This document shows, in pieces, positions 1 through 7,344 of a stretch of 64,000 nt of DNA. This DNA comes from Chitinophaga sp. S165 (GTDB taxonomy: Bacteria; Bacteroidota; Bacteroidia; Chitinophagales; Chitinophagaceae). The position numbers and the translations under genes are program-made. The stretch spans positions 1,222,390 through 1,286,389 of the forward strand of contig NZ_QGTG01000001.1 of assembly GCF_003182155.1 (NCBI RefSeq), in the 5' to 3' direction. Every line of letters begins with the position of its first letter. Position 1 is the first letter of the stretch. Under the pieces are notes generated by a model. The model was not told where the DNA came from. It saw only the letters and a program-made list of their open reading frames with translations, and ran no database searches.

Positions 1-87
1 CAGCTTGCATCCGCTGGATATGCCCTGGGCTTTCAGGTCAGAGTAATTACTGAACAAGGTGCTGAATTTGAGTTGCAAACAACGTGA
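1..87 (+). CDS. 3' end of an unidentified gene (partial at window edge)
   Basis: Reading frame 1 is open from the first base to a TGA at 85-87 and ends in the residues VRVITEQGAEFELQTT. The tail overlaps the start of the next reading frame by about 29 bases. Tail-overlapping-small-gene is the same arrangement as the toxin-tip/immunity pairs further right (for example 764-946 with 943-1578). It may therefore be the end of an RHS-type tip, but 28 residues are too few to assign a family. Confidence 0.4.
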   Translation, partial: QLASAGYALGFQVRVITEQGAEFELQTT

Positions 88-721
88 TCTAATTACAGCG
101 CCGAGTAATCAGGGATTAATAAAAGAATATTATCTCCAACGATTGGGTAACCATATTGCCGTCCCTAATCCAATATTATTAAAACAAAAAATGGTAAAGT
201 ATATTTTTCTTTTGTTTACAGCATTTCTGCAGAGATCTAAAGATACCGAGTTTAAAAAAATAACCTTATTCGATGGCAGATTCGCTTTTGCAATTCCAAA
301 TAATATGGAAGAAGATAGTTCAGCAACCTATTTTCGGGATAACTTCAAATATAACAAGTACTTTCTTACTAAAGACTCAATTCTAGAAGTACAAATAAAA
401 GTTCGTTATGAACAATACATTCAATTACGTTCATACATGAAGTCTGAAGAAGAAGAATTGCTATTTAGAGCTAGTGGTGTAGATAAAAAAATCACTAGTA
501 AAGAAGTTCGTCCTGTTAACAACAGGACTGTATTATTTATTTCCTGCGAGTATTTCCGTCCCGGTACTAAAAAAGAAAAGTACGTTGGTAAACGCATGGT
601 GTTTAATACTTCAGCGGGATTGGTTGGGATTAATATGTTGTATGGCTATAATACTAAAGACGAAAGAGTAATTGGAGAGCAATTATTTCAAAAGATTATC
701 GGCGGAGTTGTGATGAGATAG
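59..721 (+). CDS. Hypothetical protein, degenerate paralogue of the 3597-4311 module
   Basis: The frame opens with GTG at 59, but the conserved part probably starts at the ATG at 191 (MVKYIFLLFTAF), which gives a 176-residue exported protein. From 191 on it resembles the lipoprotein at 3787-4311: hydrophobic start, an 'IPNNMEE'/'IPKEMRE' motif, and an 'RMVFNTSAGL'/'RMLFNTTKNL' motif near the end. The stretch before 191 (GLIKEYYLQRL, then NP) matches the short pseudogene at 3597-3787. Here the two parts are fused in frame, whereas at 3.7 kb they are separate overlapping frames. The lipobox cysteine of the paralogue is absent. Function is unknown; the setting suggests an immunity-like or defence-island protein, which is inference. 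Confidence 0.55.
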   Translation: MLNLSCKQRDLITAPSNQGLIKEYYLQRLGNHIAVPNPILLKQKMVKYIFLLFTAFLQRSKDTEFKKITLFDGRFAFAIPNNMEEDSSATYFRDNFKYNKYFLTKDSILEVQIKVRYEQYIQLRSYMKSEEEELLFRASGVDKKITSKEVRPVNNRTVLFISCEYFRPGTKKEKYVGKRMVFNTSAGLVGINMLYGYNTKDERVIGEQLFQKIIGGVVMR

Positions 722-763
722 TCCTGTAAACAGAAAAATTTTCTTGATTCTTATTCTTTATAG

Positions 764-946
764 GTCTTTCCCATTCCGTCTTTCGTACTGATTCCTATAG
801 GCAAATTTAGCGTAAGAATCGCATCGGGAGGTAATCATGGAGCAGGTTCATTCTTAGGTCATTGGTTAAGATCTTCTCAAGACAATATCCGTGTACAAAT
901 TAGAGTCATTAATTTGGAAGTAAAGAAACAAGTAGTTGCACAATGA
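764..946 (+). pseudogene. Toxin-tip remnant preceding the SUKH-like gene
   Basis: An open frame without a start codon runs from just after a stop at 761-763 to the TGA at 944-946. It encodes about 60 residues including ASGGNHGAGSFLGHWLRSS. Its stop overlaps the start of the next gene as ATGA, the tight coupling typical of a polymorphic toxin C-terminus and its immunity gene. No RHS core or start codon is left upstream, so only the last part of the domain survives. The toxin assignment rests on context and on the neighbour's SUKH-like fold. Confidence 0.5.
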
Positions 947-1578
947 AACAATTTAAATATTTCTTAGATAATAAGTTAAAGCAGGCAAACGCTTATAAAT
1001 CAAATATAGATACAGTAGCGATTTGTAAACTGTCAGTCAAAGACCAAGATTATTTCGATTTCATTTCATTCATTGAGAATGGAGGTTTTTTCTTTGGTCA
1101 ATCCCTCCAAATTTATGATCACAGCAATAGTCACGGGTTCAATAACATTATAGTAGTGAATAGTATGTTTAAAAAGGAGTTTAACTTTCTATTTAAAGAT
1201 GTATTTTCTTTCGGACAGGATATATTTGGAAATCAATTTGTGTTTGATGAACATAATGGAGAAGTTTCTCTTTTCAATATTGAATCTGGCCAGATTGATC
1301 GTCTAGCTAAAAACTTCGCTGAATGGATGGACGTCTTTGTTGCAGATGTTGAGTATTTAACAGGGAGGATTTATGAACAAGAATGGAAGGCTGATCATGA
1401 GTTCCCATTTGATAGTCGGTTACAGCCTAAATTACCGTTTGTTATGGGTGGAGACTATTCTGTCAGTAACTTTTACATTAACTCTTATCCAAGTTATATC
1501 TCCTACAATGCAGACATGGCCAAACAAATATATAATCTGAAAGATGGAGAGAAAATAAAATTAAACATCAAATACTAG
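943..1578 (+). CDS. SMI1/KNR4 (SUKH)-like immunity protein
   Basis: The 211-residue protein has a SUKH-type pattern. A segment 'FIENGGFFFGQ' is followed by a run of short strands with 'FSFGQDIFGNQFVFD', then an acidic 'FNIESGQ' strand and a 'FAEWMD' helix. SUKH proteins in bacteria are mostly cytoplasmic immunity proteins that bind and block nuclease or other toxin domains. The gene starts inside the stop codon of the toxin-tip remnant at 764-946 (ATGA overlap), which fits that role. The cognate toxin is no longer intact, so this is probably an orphan immunity gene. The family call is from residue pattern only. Confidence 0.6.
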   Translation: MKQFKYFLDNKLKQANAYKSNIDTVAICKLSVKDQDYFDFISFIENGGFFFGQSLQIYDHSNSHGFNNIIVVNSMFKKEFNFLFKDVFSFGQDIFGNQFVFDEHNGEVSLFNIESGQIDRLAKNFAEWMDVFVADVEYLTGRIYEQEWKADHEFPFDSRLQPKLPFVMGGDYSVSNFYINSYPSYISYNADMAKQIYNLKDGEKIKLNIKY

Positions 1579-1686
1579 TTCCTCCCATAAATAGCAGCCA
1601 ATGGTTACTATTTACAGACGCATTGAACCTGCACAGACATCGCAGATATTTAGTTAAACTACGCAACAACGATTGAATCGCTCAAA

Positions 1687-2280
1687 ATGAAACCTGTATT
1701 CAAAACACTATCGCCTTACATAATATGTTTCATAACACTTCTGCTTATCATCTTTTACTACCACATTGATAAGCATCTAAAAGGAGCTATATTTGTATCC
1801 CTAACCACGCTCATCCCGATAGGAATTACAATAATTCTGATATACTTTCTTAAAGGCCTATGTGCAATGATAATGGACAGATCCAGGATATCCTTAACAT
1901 CAATTATCCCCACACTTCTCTGCCTTCTTTCATTATACTACACTTTCTTCAGTCCGTATCGCTTAAGTTCAGAGGTTATCGAAAGTAACGTTGTTATCAG
2001 AGCTTGTTACGAAGGCACACAGAATCAGGCTACACTAAAATTCAGAAAAGACAAGTCTTTCGAGCTACATTGGACTGGAGTTTTCTTTTCCGACATGTGG
2101 TATACCGGAACATGGGAGCAGAATGGTACCGTCCTGTATTTGAAATATGAGACTGAGAAATCCAGCCGTTTAGGTGATACGCTAGTGATAAAGGATGGCT
2201 ACTTACACAAGATCTCTCAATTATCTATGGAGAAGACAAGACCAATGTTTTATTTGGGGTACTGCAGGCATGAAAACTAA
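1687..2280 (+). CDS. Hypothetical three-helix membrane protein with exported C-terminal domain
   Basis: The 197-residue protein starts with three hydrophobic segments (about residues 9-25, 34-56 and 72-91). A roughly 100-residue polar domain follows, rich in strands and aromatic residues ('LHWTGVFFSDMWYTGTWEQ', 'LVIKDGYLHKIS'). I do not recognise the family. Membrane proteins of this design are common as immunity proteins for membrane-acting or periplasmic toxins, and the gene sits between toxin-tip remnants, so immunity is a reasonable guess only. The bases around its stop codon (2272-2305) recur at 4429-4460, directly before an RHS fragment. Confidence 0.5.
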   Translation: MKPVFKTLSPYIICFITLLLIIFYYHIDKHLKGAIFVSLTTLIPIGITIILIYFLKGLCAMIMDRSRISLTSIIPTLLCLLSLYYTFFSPYRLSSEVIESNVVIRACYEGTQNQATLKFRKDKSFELHWTGVFFSDMWYTGTWEQNGTVLYLKYETEKSSRLGDTLVIKDGYLHKISQLSMEKTRPMFYLGYCRHEN

Positions 2281-2305
2281 AGGGTTCTTATAATCTTCTG
2301 ATTTG
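2272..2305 (+). repeat. Direct repeat, copy 1
   Basis: The segment GAAAACTAAAG...TATAATCTTCTGATTTG covers the last codons and stop of the 1687-2280 gene and the bases after it. It recurs almost unchanged at 4429-4460, with about two small gaps over 34 bases. In copy 2 it lies immediately before the 5' truncated RHS fragment. Confidence 0.7.
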
Positions 2306-2672
2306 TTCCCGGCGCAAATACAATGCGTTTATAATCATTTTCTTTGTTTAGCAATGGATTTGGTAAAACACTATAAATAATGTACAACGAATGTGTTATG
2401 TGATTTTTCGTACTGTTTTATGACCTTTGCCAACAAGAAAAGTTTTACGTTGCCCAATAGCCGTTGTGGTTACCTATACTTTGTTCGTATAAAATCAGCA
2501 TTTTCAATTTAGATCTTAGCCTATACATATGAATACTTGGATTATTGTAAGTCGGCTTACGATAAATCTGCGCAAGCTTGTTTAGCCCTTTCTACGAGAT
2601 AGGAAAAAAAAAATCGTTTACTTTTTCTAAGCAAAAATATGGCTGATTGTACGTACAGCTACAACATTCAAA
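2281..2672. other. Intergenic stretch without a recognised gene
   Basis: About 390 AT-rich bases. Apart from the first part, which belongs to the direct repeat, I see no coding frame with a credible start, no clear terminator and no exact TTTG-N19-TAnnTTTG promoter. It presumably contains the promoter of the gene at 2673, but I cannot place it. Confidence 0.4.
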
Positions 2673-3572
2673 ATGCAATATATGACCAGCAAAAAGATTC
2701 TATCGACCGTTCTTATTACATCAATGCCATTCTTCGTGTTTTCGCAAAATACATTTACTAATGACGGTACAAACGTTGGTATTGGAACAACTACTCCGGC
2801 AGAAAGGCTTGAGGTAGTCACAAGCGGCTCATCTAACCTTCAGTTGAGCAATAGTGGTAATGTATTTGGCGCCGTTGGTGCCCTCAAGTTCAGCATGGCA
2901 GGGACACATGTGGGCGGAATAGAGATGGAGAGAACGATATCTGCGGGAACGCTGTCTGCCATGAAATTTTTGGTACGTTATGGTAGTGGAGTGACTGGCG
3001 AATTTATGCGTATTACACAAGACCAGAGATTGGGAATAGGAACCAATTCCCCGAATGTTAAAGTCAGCATTTATGGTCCAAATGACAATGATGCAGCAAT
3101 TTCACTACAGTCTGCAGTTAATAGCAGGTTTTATATTCAACAGGGTGGGCAGTATTTAAAACTTGGCGGAACAGCGCCTAATGGTGATGGCGCAATAAAT
3201 ATATCAAACAATGGATCGGTTGCTATTGGTACAACGACTGCCGGATCTTATAAGTTAGCTGTAAAAGGCAGCATTGGTGCTATGAGAGTAAAAGTAAGCC
3301 AGGCTGATTGGGCTGATTTTGTGTTTGAACCGGAGTATCATTTGCCATCACTGACTGATATGGAGGCTTATATAAAGGAGCATAGGCATTTACCAGATGT
3401 GCCTTCAGCGAAGGAAGTGTCAGCAAAGGGATTGGACTTGGGTGAGATGAATAAAATATTACTGCAAAAGATTGAGGAACTGACGCTGCACCTGATTGAG
3501 CAGGATAAAATGTTACGCACGCAAAAAGAACAAATTAACCAGCTAACTAAAAGTTTGAACGAGAATCGATAG
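2673..3572 (+). CDS. Secreted tail-fibre-like (NVGIGTT repeat) protein
   Basis: The 299-residue protein has a signal peptide (residues 1-24, ending FVFSQ) and repeated 'NVGIGTTTP', 'RLGIGTNSP' and 'SVAIGTT' motifs. These are typical of Bacteroidota tail-fibre-domain proteins. The C-terminal part carries the usual 'FEPEYHLPSL...HRHLPDVPSA...GLDLGEMN' block, then a coiled coil ending at the stop. It resembles the chaperone-like end of phage tail spikes but is a chromosomal surface protein in this phylum. The start could also be the second Met (2682). No phage genes lie around it. Its role is probably a surface or matrix protein; the substrate is unknown. Confidence 0.75.
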   Translation: MQYMTSKKILSTVLITSMPFFVFSQNTFTNDGTNVGIGTTTPAERLEVVTSGSSNLQLSNSGNVFGAVGALKFSMAGTHVGGIEMERTISAGTLSAMKFLVRYGSGVTGEFMRITQDQRLGIGTNSPNVKVSIYGPNDNDAAISLQSAVNSRFYIQQGGQYLKLGGTAPNGDGAINISNNGSVAIGTTTAGSYKLAVKGSIGAMRVKVSQADWADFVFEPEYHLPSLTDMEAYIKEHRHLPDVPSAKEVSAKGLDLGEMNKILLQKIEELTLHLIEQDKMLRTQKEQINQLTKSLNENR

Positions 3573-3596
3573 AAATATTTCAGAACTCACATTTGT

Positions 3597-3787
3597 ATGA
3601 CTAGCAGACGAATCCTAATATTAATTACATTCTATTTAACGTGTTGTCTTTTTGTCGAAGCCCAAGATGTCAAATAGGCGACTTCTTAAAACCGAACAAC
3701 AATAGCGGTGTAATAAGGCAATACTACCTGAGACGTTTTCAAGATCGCGAGGCTAATCCTAATCCAGCAATTAAAATTCGGAGATAA
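3597..3787 (+). pseudogene. Short secreted protein remnant with frameshift
   Basis: An ATG at 3597 opens a signal-peptide-like stretch (MTSRRILILITFYLTCC, then FVEAQD) that hits a stop at 3675-3677. In another frame the sequence continues as QIGDFLKPNNNSGVIRQYYL and ends at a TAA overlapping the next gene's ATG (TAATG). The second half matches the region before 191 in the first gene of the window. A single frameshift after 'EAQD' reconciles the halves. Alternatively this is two unrelated short frames, but the paralogue match argues against that. Confidence 0.5.
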
Positions 3788-4311
3788 TGAAATATTATAT
3801 AGTGATTTGTGCTTTTATATTTTTGGGCTGCAAACAGGAAAAGCTTCAACGAATACAATTGCCGGAAGGCATATGCAGTATCTCTATTCCAAAAGAGATG
3901 AGAGAATTTAAACCTAAAAATTCGTTTGAAGATGGGTTGAAATTTAGGCTGCATTTTATAGTCCCTGATTCCTCTATGTTGATAGATATAGAAATGCGGT
4001 TCCACCCCGACAAAAACTTGACATCAAGACTTAATATGGAAGAAGAAATGATTAAAAGTTTGAATGGCGACTGTGTAATAATAAAAAGTGAGGTATTAAG
4101 ATCGCCTAAAGAATCATTGCTGATCACCTATTCAATTCCTCAAATGGCCAATAAGGCTAATAGATATCTCGTTAGCAGAATGTTGTTCAATACAACAAAA
4201 AACTTATGTATTTTGAATCTCTATGCGAACTATAGCAATGATGGACAGATGTTGAGGAGGAAAGAATTATTTAAGAAGATAGTTAGCAGTATCGAGATTC
4301 CTAATAATTAG
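3787..4311 (+). CDS. Hypothetical lipoprotein
   Basis: The 174-residue protein starts with a lipoprotein signal peptide (MKYYIVICAFIFLGC, acylated Cys at residue 15), so it is probably anchored in a membrane facing the periplasm. The body shares 'IPKEMREF' and 'RMLFNTTKNLCILNLYANY' motifs with the 191-721 gene, showing a duplication. Its start overlaps the stop of the short pseudogene upstream. I do not recognise a named family. In this neighbourhood a periplasmic immunity role is possible but unproven. Confidence 0.6.
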   Translation: MKYYIVICAFIFLGCKQEKLQRIQLPEGICSISIPKEMREFKPKNSFEDGLKFRLHFIVPDSSMLIDIEMRFHPDKNLTSRLNMEEEMIKSLNGDCVIIKSEVLRSPKESLLITYSIPQMANKANRYLVSRMLFNTTKNLCILNLYANYSNDGQMLRRKELFKKIVSSIEIPNN

Positions 4312-4428
4312 ATATTATTTACTTCCGAAGTACATTGTCACACAGATCGCTCTAAAGCAACCAGGAATTCTATATGCTGCAGATGAACTGTCTGATAAAT
4401 AACTAATGAGCGACAAGGCAGCTTAGTT

Positions 4429-4460
4429 GAAAACTAAAGTTTCTATAATCTTCTGATTTG
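4429..4460 (+). repeat. Direct repeat, copy 2, at the RHS fragment boundary
   Basis: This is a near copy of 2272-2305. Homology to the intact RHS gene of the window begins about eight bases downstream, at 4468, so the repeat marks the junction of the inserted or truncated RHS fragment. Confidence 0.7.
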
Positions 4461-4467
4461 GCCCTCA

Positions 4468-5504
4468 ATGAAAGCCAGCAGGATGTGTTCTTTGATAATG
4501 TTGTTCTAGGCGTGAGTAGCGGGCCATTGTTGGAGGAGACTCATTATTATCCGTATGGGTTGACGATAGCGGGGATATCTACGAATGCGTTGAAAGGAAT
4601 GAATTATTCGGAGAATAGGCTGAAATAAGATAGTAAGGAATTACAGAATAGGGAGTTTGGCGATGGGAGTGGTTTGGAATGGTATGATTATGGAGCCAGA
4701 ATGTATGATTCGCAAGTGGGGAGATGGCATGCCGTCGATCCATTAACTGAGGAAATGAGACGACACTCTCCATACAACTACGCCTTTGATAATCCAAATA
4801 GATTTATTGACTCTGAGGGAATGAGTCCAGAAGATATTATACGCGTAAATGCTGAAGGATATGTCGTAAGTGTGGAACAGGCAGAAGGCCCGCACAAAAT
4901 CATTGATTCGGAGGGACATGAATTGAAATTTAACGATCAGCCTCTCGATGATCAACAAGTCGACGCTATGCTCGGTGCTCCAGAATTTCGATATAATGTA
5001 GCTGATTGGGGCGGTCAGGACAGAACCCGGATATTTACCACCATTTCCGACAATAAAATAGCATCAATTTTCAATAGTGTGGGAATTGGGCAAATCAAAA
5101 CTCTACATAAGGCCCTTGATGGACCAACAACAATGGATGCGTTAACTTCACTGGCTCATTTATTCGGTTTGGGGCATGGTGCTTTTGATTTTGCGGATGA
5201 AATGGTTAGTGCTTCCCGTAAAGCAGGCAATGCAACAGGAGACAATGGTGCTTTTCCAGAGGAGGGGCAAGGCGGATTTATTAAATTTGACAGAGATAAT
5301 GGATTATACAATCTTTCTGATGCCGGCAACTTTCTAACGGGCAAAGCTTTTAATTTGATTGGTGTCCCACTTGATGATTTGAAAACAGGCGCCAATCTAA
5401 GTAGTATAATAACCTTCAATGGGATGGATACTAATGCTGACCAGCGGGCCATAACCAGAGGATACATTTATACAGGTGTACAATTTGTTAAAACAAAGAA
5501 ATAA
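4468..5504 (+). pseudogene. 5' truncated RHS core with orphan toxin tip
   Basis: From 4468 the frame [15 protein letters not shown], followed by [17 protein letters not shown], matches the end of the intact RHS protein at 59255-63544 almost residue for residue. The rest of that protein is missing. A TAA at 4626-4628 replaces the codon that is Tyr in the intact gene. After it, the RHS core continues through '[17 protein letters not shown]' and '[13 protein letters not shown]'. A tip of about 230 residues follows, containing '[13 protein letters not shown]' and '[16 protein letters not shown]'. No start codon other than a TTG at 4674 precedes the intact part. The tip differs from that of the living RHS gene but equals the relic at 57.7-58.6 kb. 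It is an orphan toxin module; toxin activity is unknown. Confidence 0.8.
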
Positions 5505-5509
5505 ACTCT

Positions 5510-5824
5510 ATGGGCTTAAAAAAACAAGCTACATTTTCATTTTGTGTTTTTGGAATAATTGTACTAAAGTATCTACTAGTGAATCTATTGGGGATCATTA
5601 ACCCCAACAGCAGTTGGCATAGAATACTTAGCAGCTTTTTCATAATGCCCCTATTGTTAGCTGGAGTCTATTATTCACTAGAAATAATAATCGATAATTA
5701 CCGAGAAAAGAGGCAGTTGCGAAAACTTTTAATTAATTGGAATGTAATCATTTCGTTGCCAACATTGCTCGTTTTTCTCTTTTTATTGGGGCAGATAATT
5801 TCACTGTTTGTGACAATTCCTTAA
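5510..5824 (+). CDS. Small membrane protein, putative immunity partner of the orphan RHS tip
   Basis: The 104-residue protein has three hydrophobic segments (about residues 9-27, 38-58 and 82-103). It starts five bases after the stop of the RHS tip. A decayed copy of the same gene follows the decayed copy of the same tip at the other end of the window (57696-58010, minus strand), with conserved 'WNVIISLPTLLVF'/'WNAIIALPTLCVF'. Conserved pairing in two places is good evidence for a cognate tip/immunity pair. A membrane location suggests that the toxin acts at or across the inner membrane; this is inference. Confidence 0.65.
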   Translation: MGLKKQATFSFCVFGIIVLKYLLVNLLGIINPNSSWHRILSSFFIMPLLLAGVYYSLEIIIDNYREKRQLRKLLINWNVIISLPTLLVFLFLLGQIISLFVTIP

Positions 5825-5890
5825 GTGAGAAACTGACAATGGAGAACTTATTTTGAGGCTGACCGGAAAGTCTAAAGTGTCCGGTTATCC

Positions 5891-5921
5891 GCCCCTGGCA
5901 ATTGCCAGGGGCATTCTTTTT
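5891..5921 (+). terminator. Rho-independent terminator
   Basis: A perfect inverted repeat GCCCCTGGCA/TGCCAGGGGC (5891-5912) is followed by ATTCTTTTT. It ends the tip/immunity cassette transcript about 65 bases after the immunity gene. Confidence 0.85.
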
Positions 5922-6021
5922 CAAACGTTAACGTCCTGCAAACTTCTTGTTAGATCATTAAATTACTTGATGCCCTATGGAAAAAACTAAATAGTTCGAC
6001 TATAATAGAAAATAAAAATTT

Positions 6022-6297
6022 ATGAATATCAACTCGATTTGGGTATTTCATGGCATAAACGGGCGGTTTGCTAGCGGTGTTTTTACTGAAAAGGAACTTG
6101 CCGAAGAATGGATTTTTTTGCATAAACTAACAGGTGTTCTAACAGAATATCCCCTTAATGTCGGGGTTTACGACTGGGCCATTAATTCGGGAACTTTTAA
6201 GCAAAAAAAGGAAGAACACTCCACCTCAGAGTTTATTGGTAAGTTTACTACGGCCGGTCAGGAACATATTCACTATGAAAATGGTATTCGTGGGTAA
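6022..6297 (+). CDS. DUF7710-like small protein
   Basis: The 91-residue protein follows the pattern I associate with DUF7710: 'WVFHGINGRFASGVF' at the start, 'AEEWI..HKLTGVLTEYPLNVGVYDW' in the middle and 'FTTAGQEHIHYENG' at the end. Members are small cytoplasmic proteins, often found next to RHS or other polymorphic toxin loci, and are suspected immunity proteins. It has no signal peptide or membrane segment. A terminator lies 100 bases upstream, so it is probably transcribed from its own promoter. Confidence 0.65.
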   Translation: MNINSIWVFHGINGRFASGVFTEKELAEEWIFLHKLTGVLTEYPLNVGVYDWAINSGTFKQKKEEHSTSEFIGKFTTAGQEHIHYENGIRG

Positions 6298-6349
6298 AAT
6301 TTATCGTATCTCATCTTATTCCAATTTCCAATGTATTACACATGAATAG

Positions 6350-6490
6350 AACTTATTGATCGTCTTTTGTTCCTCTTGCGACAGATCAGCAAATCTCGGA
6401 AAGAAGTATGTTCAGGACTACACAGGAGCTCAAGGGATACTTAGCCTAATGCAATTATTAAGGTCAATAAAGAAAAAATGCGCTATTTAA
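6350..6490 (+). pseudogene. Possible toxin-tip tail preceding the 6478 gene
   Basis: An open frame without a start codon runs from just after a stop at 6347-6349 to a TAA at 6488-6490. Its last 30 residues (SANLGKKYVQDYTGAQGIL, then SLMQLLRSIKKK) look like a genuine domain end. It overlaps the next gene's start by 13 bases. By analogy with the other tip-before-small-gene pairs it may be a residual tip. The evidence is weak. Confidence 0.3.
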
Positions 6491-7002
6491 GTTTTTTGAT
6501 ACTGTTATTGTTCTTAAATAAAAATATTAAAGCTCAAATCAATTGGGAATGCGAATGCACTTACTCTTCTTCATTTGATATGAAATCTTACATTTCAACT
6601 TTAGATAGTATAGTTAACAAAGTAAGAACAAATAAAAAAGAAACTGTTCAGGTGATTGGCAGCCGGGGCTTAGCAGCTGCAATGGTTACCGTTATTGTCA
6701 TTAAAAACAACTCAGAAAAAGTTTATTGTTATAACCTCAGAACAAAAAAATATAAGATCATTACTGATAATAATACAAGCACGTGGTTACAATGTTTGGT
6801 CAGGGATAGTTCGTTTATACATACAGCAAAAAACAATCCTTCGCGAATGCCTAGCCACGATTATAGCTATTTTATTTCATTTGACTATCCATCTGTGCAG
6901 CTGAAAGAAATATGCAACTCTGTCTTGCTTAATAATTTTGATCGTCCCTTTACAAAGTGCCTGAAATTATACATATTCTTTTTAGAAGAACAGACCAAGT
7001 GA
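6478..7002 (+). CDS. Secreted protein, paralogue of the 7345 gene
   Basis: The 174-residue protein has a signal peptide (residues 1-19, ending NIKAQ) and a mature part beginning 'CECTYSSSFD'. It is clearly related to the product of 7345-7851. Shared features are a Cys-x-Cys-x-Tyr start, 'DSIVNKV'/'DSIGNTL', 'VIGSRGLAAA'/'IIGVRAFAQA', 'YCYNLRTKKYKII'/'MCYDLMNKSHKIL', and 'YSYFISFDYP'/'FSYFISYDYP'. I do not recognise a named family. Two exported paralogues in tandem, each preceded by a toxin-tip tail, suggest periplasmic immunity proteins of different specificity; this is inference. Confidence 0.6.
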   Translation: MRYLSFLILLLFLNKNIKAQINWECECTYSSSFDMKSYISTLDSIVNKVRTNKKETVQVIGSRGLAAAMVTVIVIKNNSEKVYCYNLRTKKYKIITDNNTSTWLQCLVRDSSFIHTAKNNPSRMPSHDYSYFISFDYPSVQLKEICNSVLLNNFDRPFTKCLKLYIFFLEEQTK

Positions 7003-7117
7003 TTCATTTTTAAAGGCAATAAGCAAAAGCCGCCGCGCACATGGGAACGTTAAAATCTATAAAGATACTAAACATTATAAATACGCGACTATTGTGAGTC
7101 TGCTTACGGAAGAGTAA
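6998..7117 (+). pseudogene. Toxin-tip tail remnant
   Basis: A startless frame ends at the TAA at 7115-7117 and encodes SKSRRAHGNVKIYKDTKHY and a few further residues ending SLLTEE. It has the basic, Tyr/His-rich composition of polymorphic toxin C-termini. It lies right after the 6478 gene and before another startless tail at 7140. It appears to be the last 39 codons of a lost tip. Confidence 0.4.
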
Positions 7118-7139
7118 TTTCGGTAAAAAAATACAATAG

Positions 7140-7247
7140 GCAAATCCGGCATCTACATACTTGCGTGATCCGTTCAAATTTAGTAGTGATAAAAGGCTTG
7201 AAGATAAAATTGAAATTGAAGTTCAAAAACAAAGATTGAAGGATTAA
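7140..7247 (+). pseudogene. Second tip-like tail remnant before the 7345 gene
   Basis: After the stop at 7137-7139 a startless frame of 35 codons encodes ASTYLRDPFKFSSDKRLEDK and then a charged end, stopping at 7245-7247. Charged ends of this kind are seen on RHS tips. It is 97 bases before the exported protein at 7345. The call depends mainly on context. Confidence 0.35.
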
Positions 7248-7344
7248 TACAGGCTCTTTCGTCAAAAGTGCTGGTAGTATTCTAAAGGTCTATCAAAATA
7301 TGAGACAATTTTCATTCATAGTTAAATATTTCTAGATAAGTAGT

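Noticed and set aside
2673..3572. Possible prophage tail fibre
   Set aside because: The NVGIGTT/LPDVPSA pattern is common in chromosomal surface proteins of Bacteroidota, and no other phage gene is nearby.
4674..5504. Complete gene starting at TTG 4674
   Set aside because: The homology to the RHS core extends in the same frame upstream through a stop to 4468, so this is a truncated pseudogene rather than a gene with a TTG start.
2500..7120. Similarity between GTAAGTCGGCTTACG (2548) and GTGAGTCTGCTTACG (7095)
   Set aside because: The match is short, in different reading frames, and does not extend on either side; probably chance.
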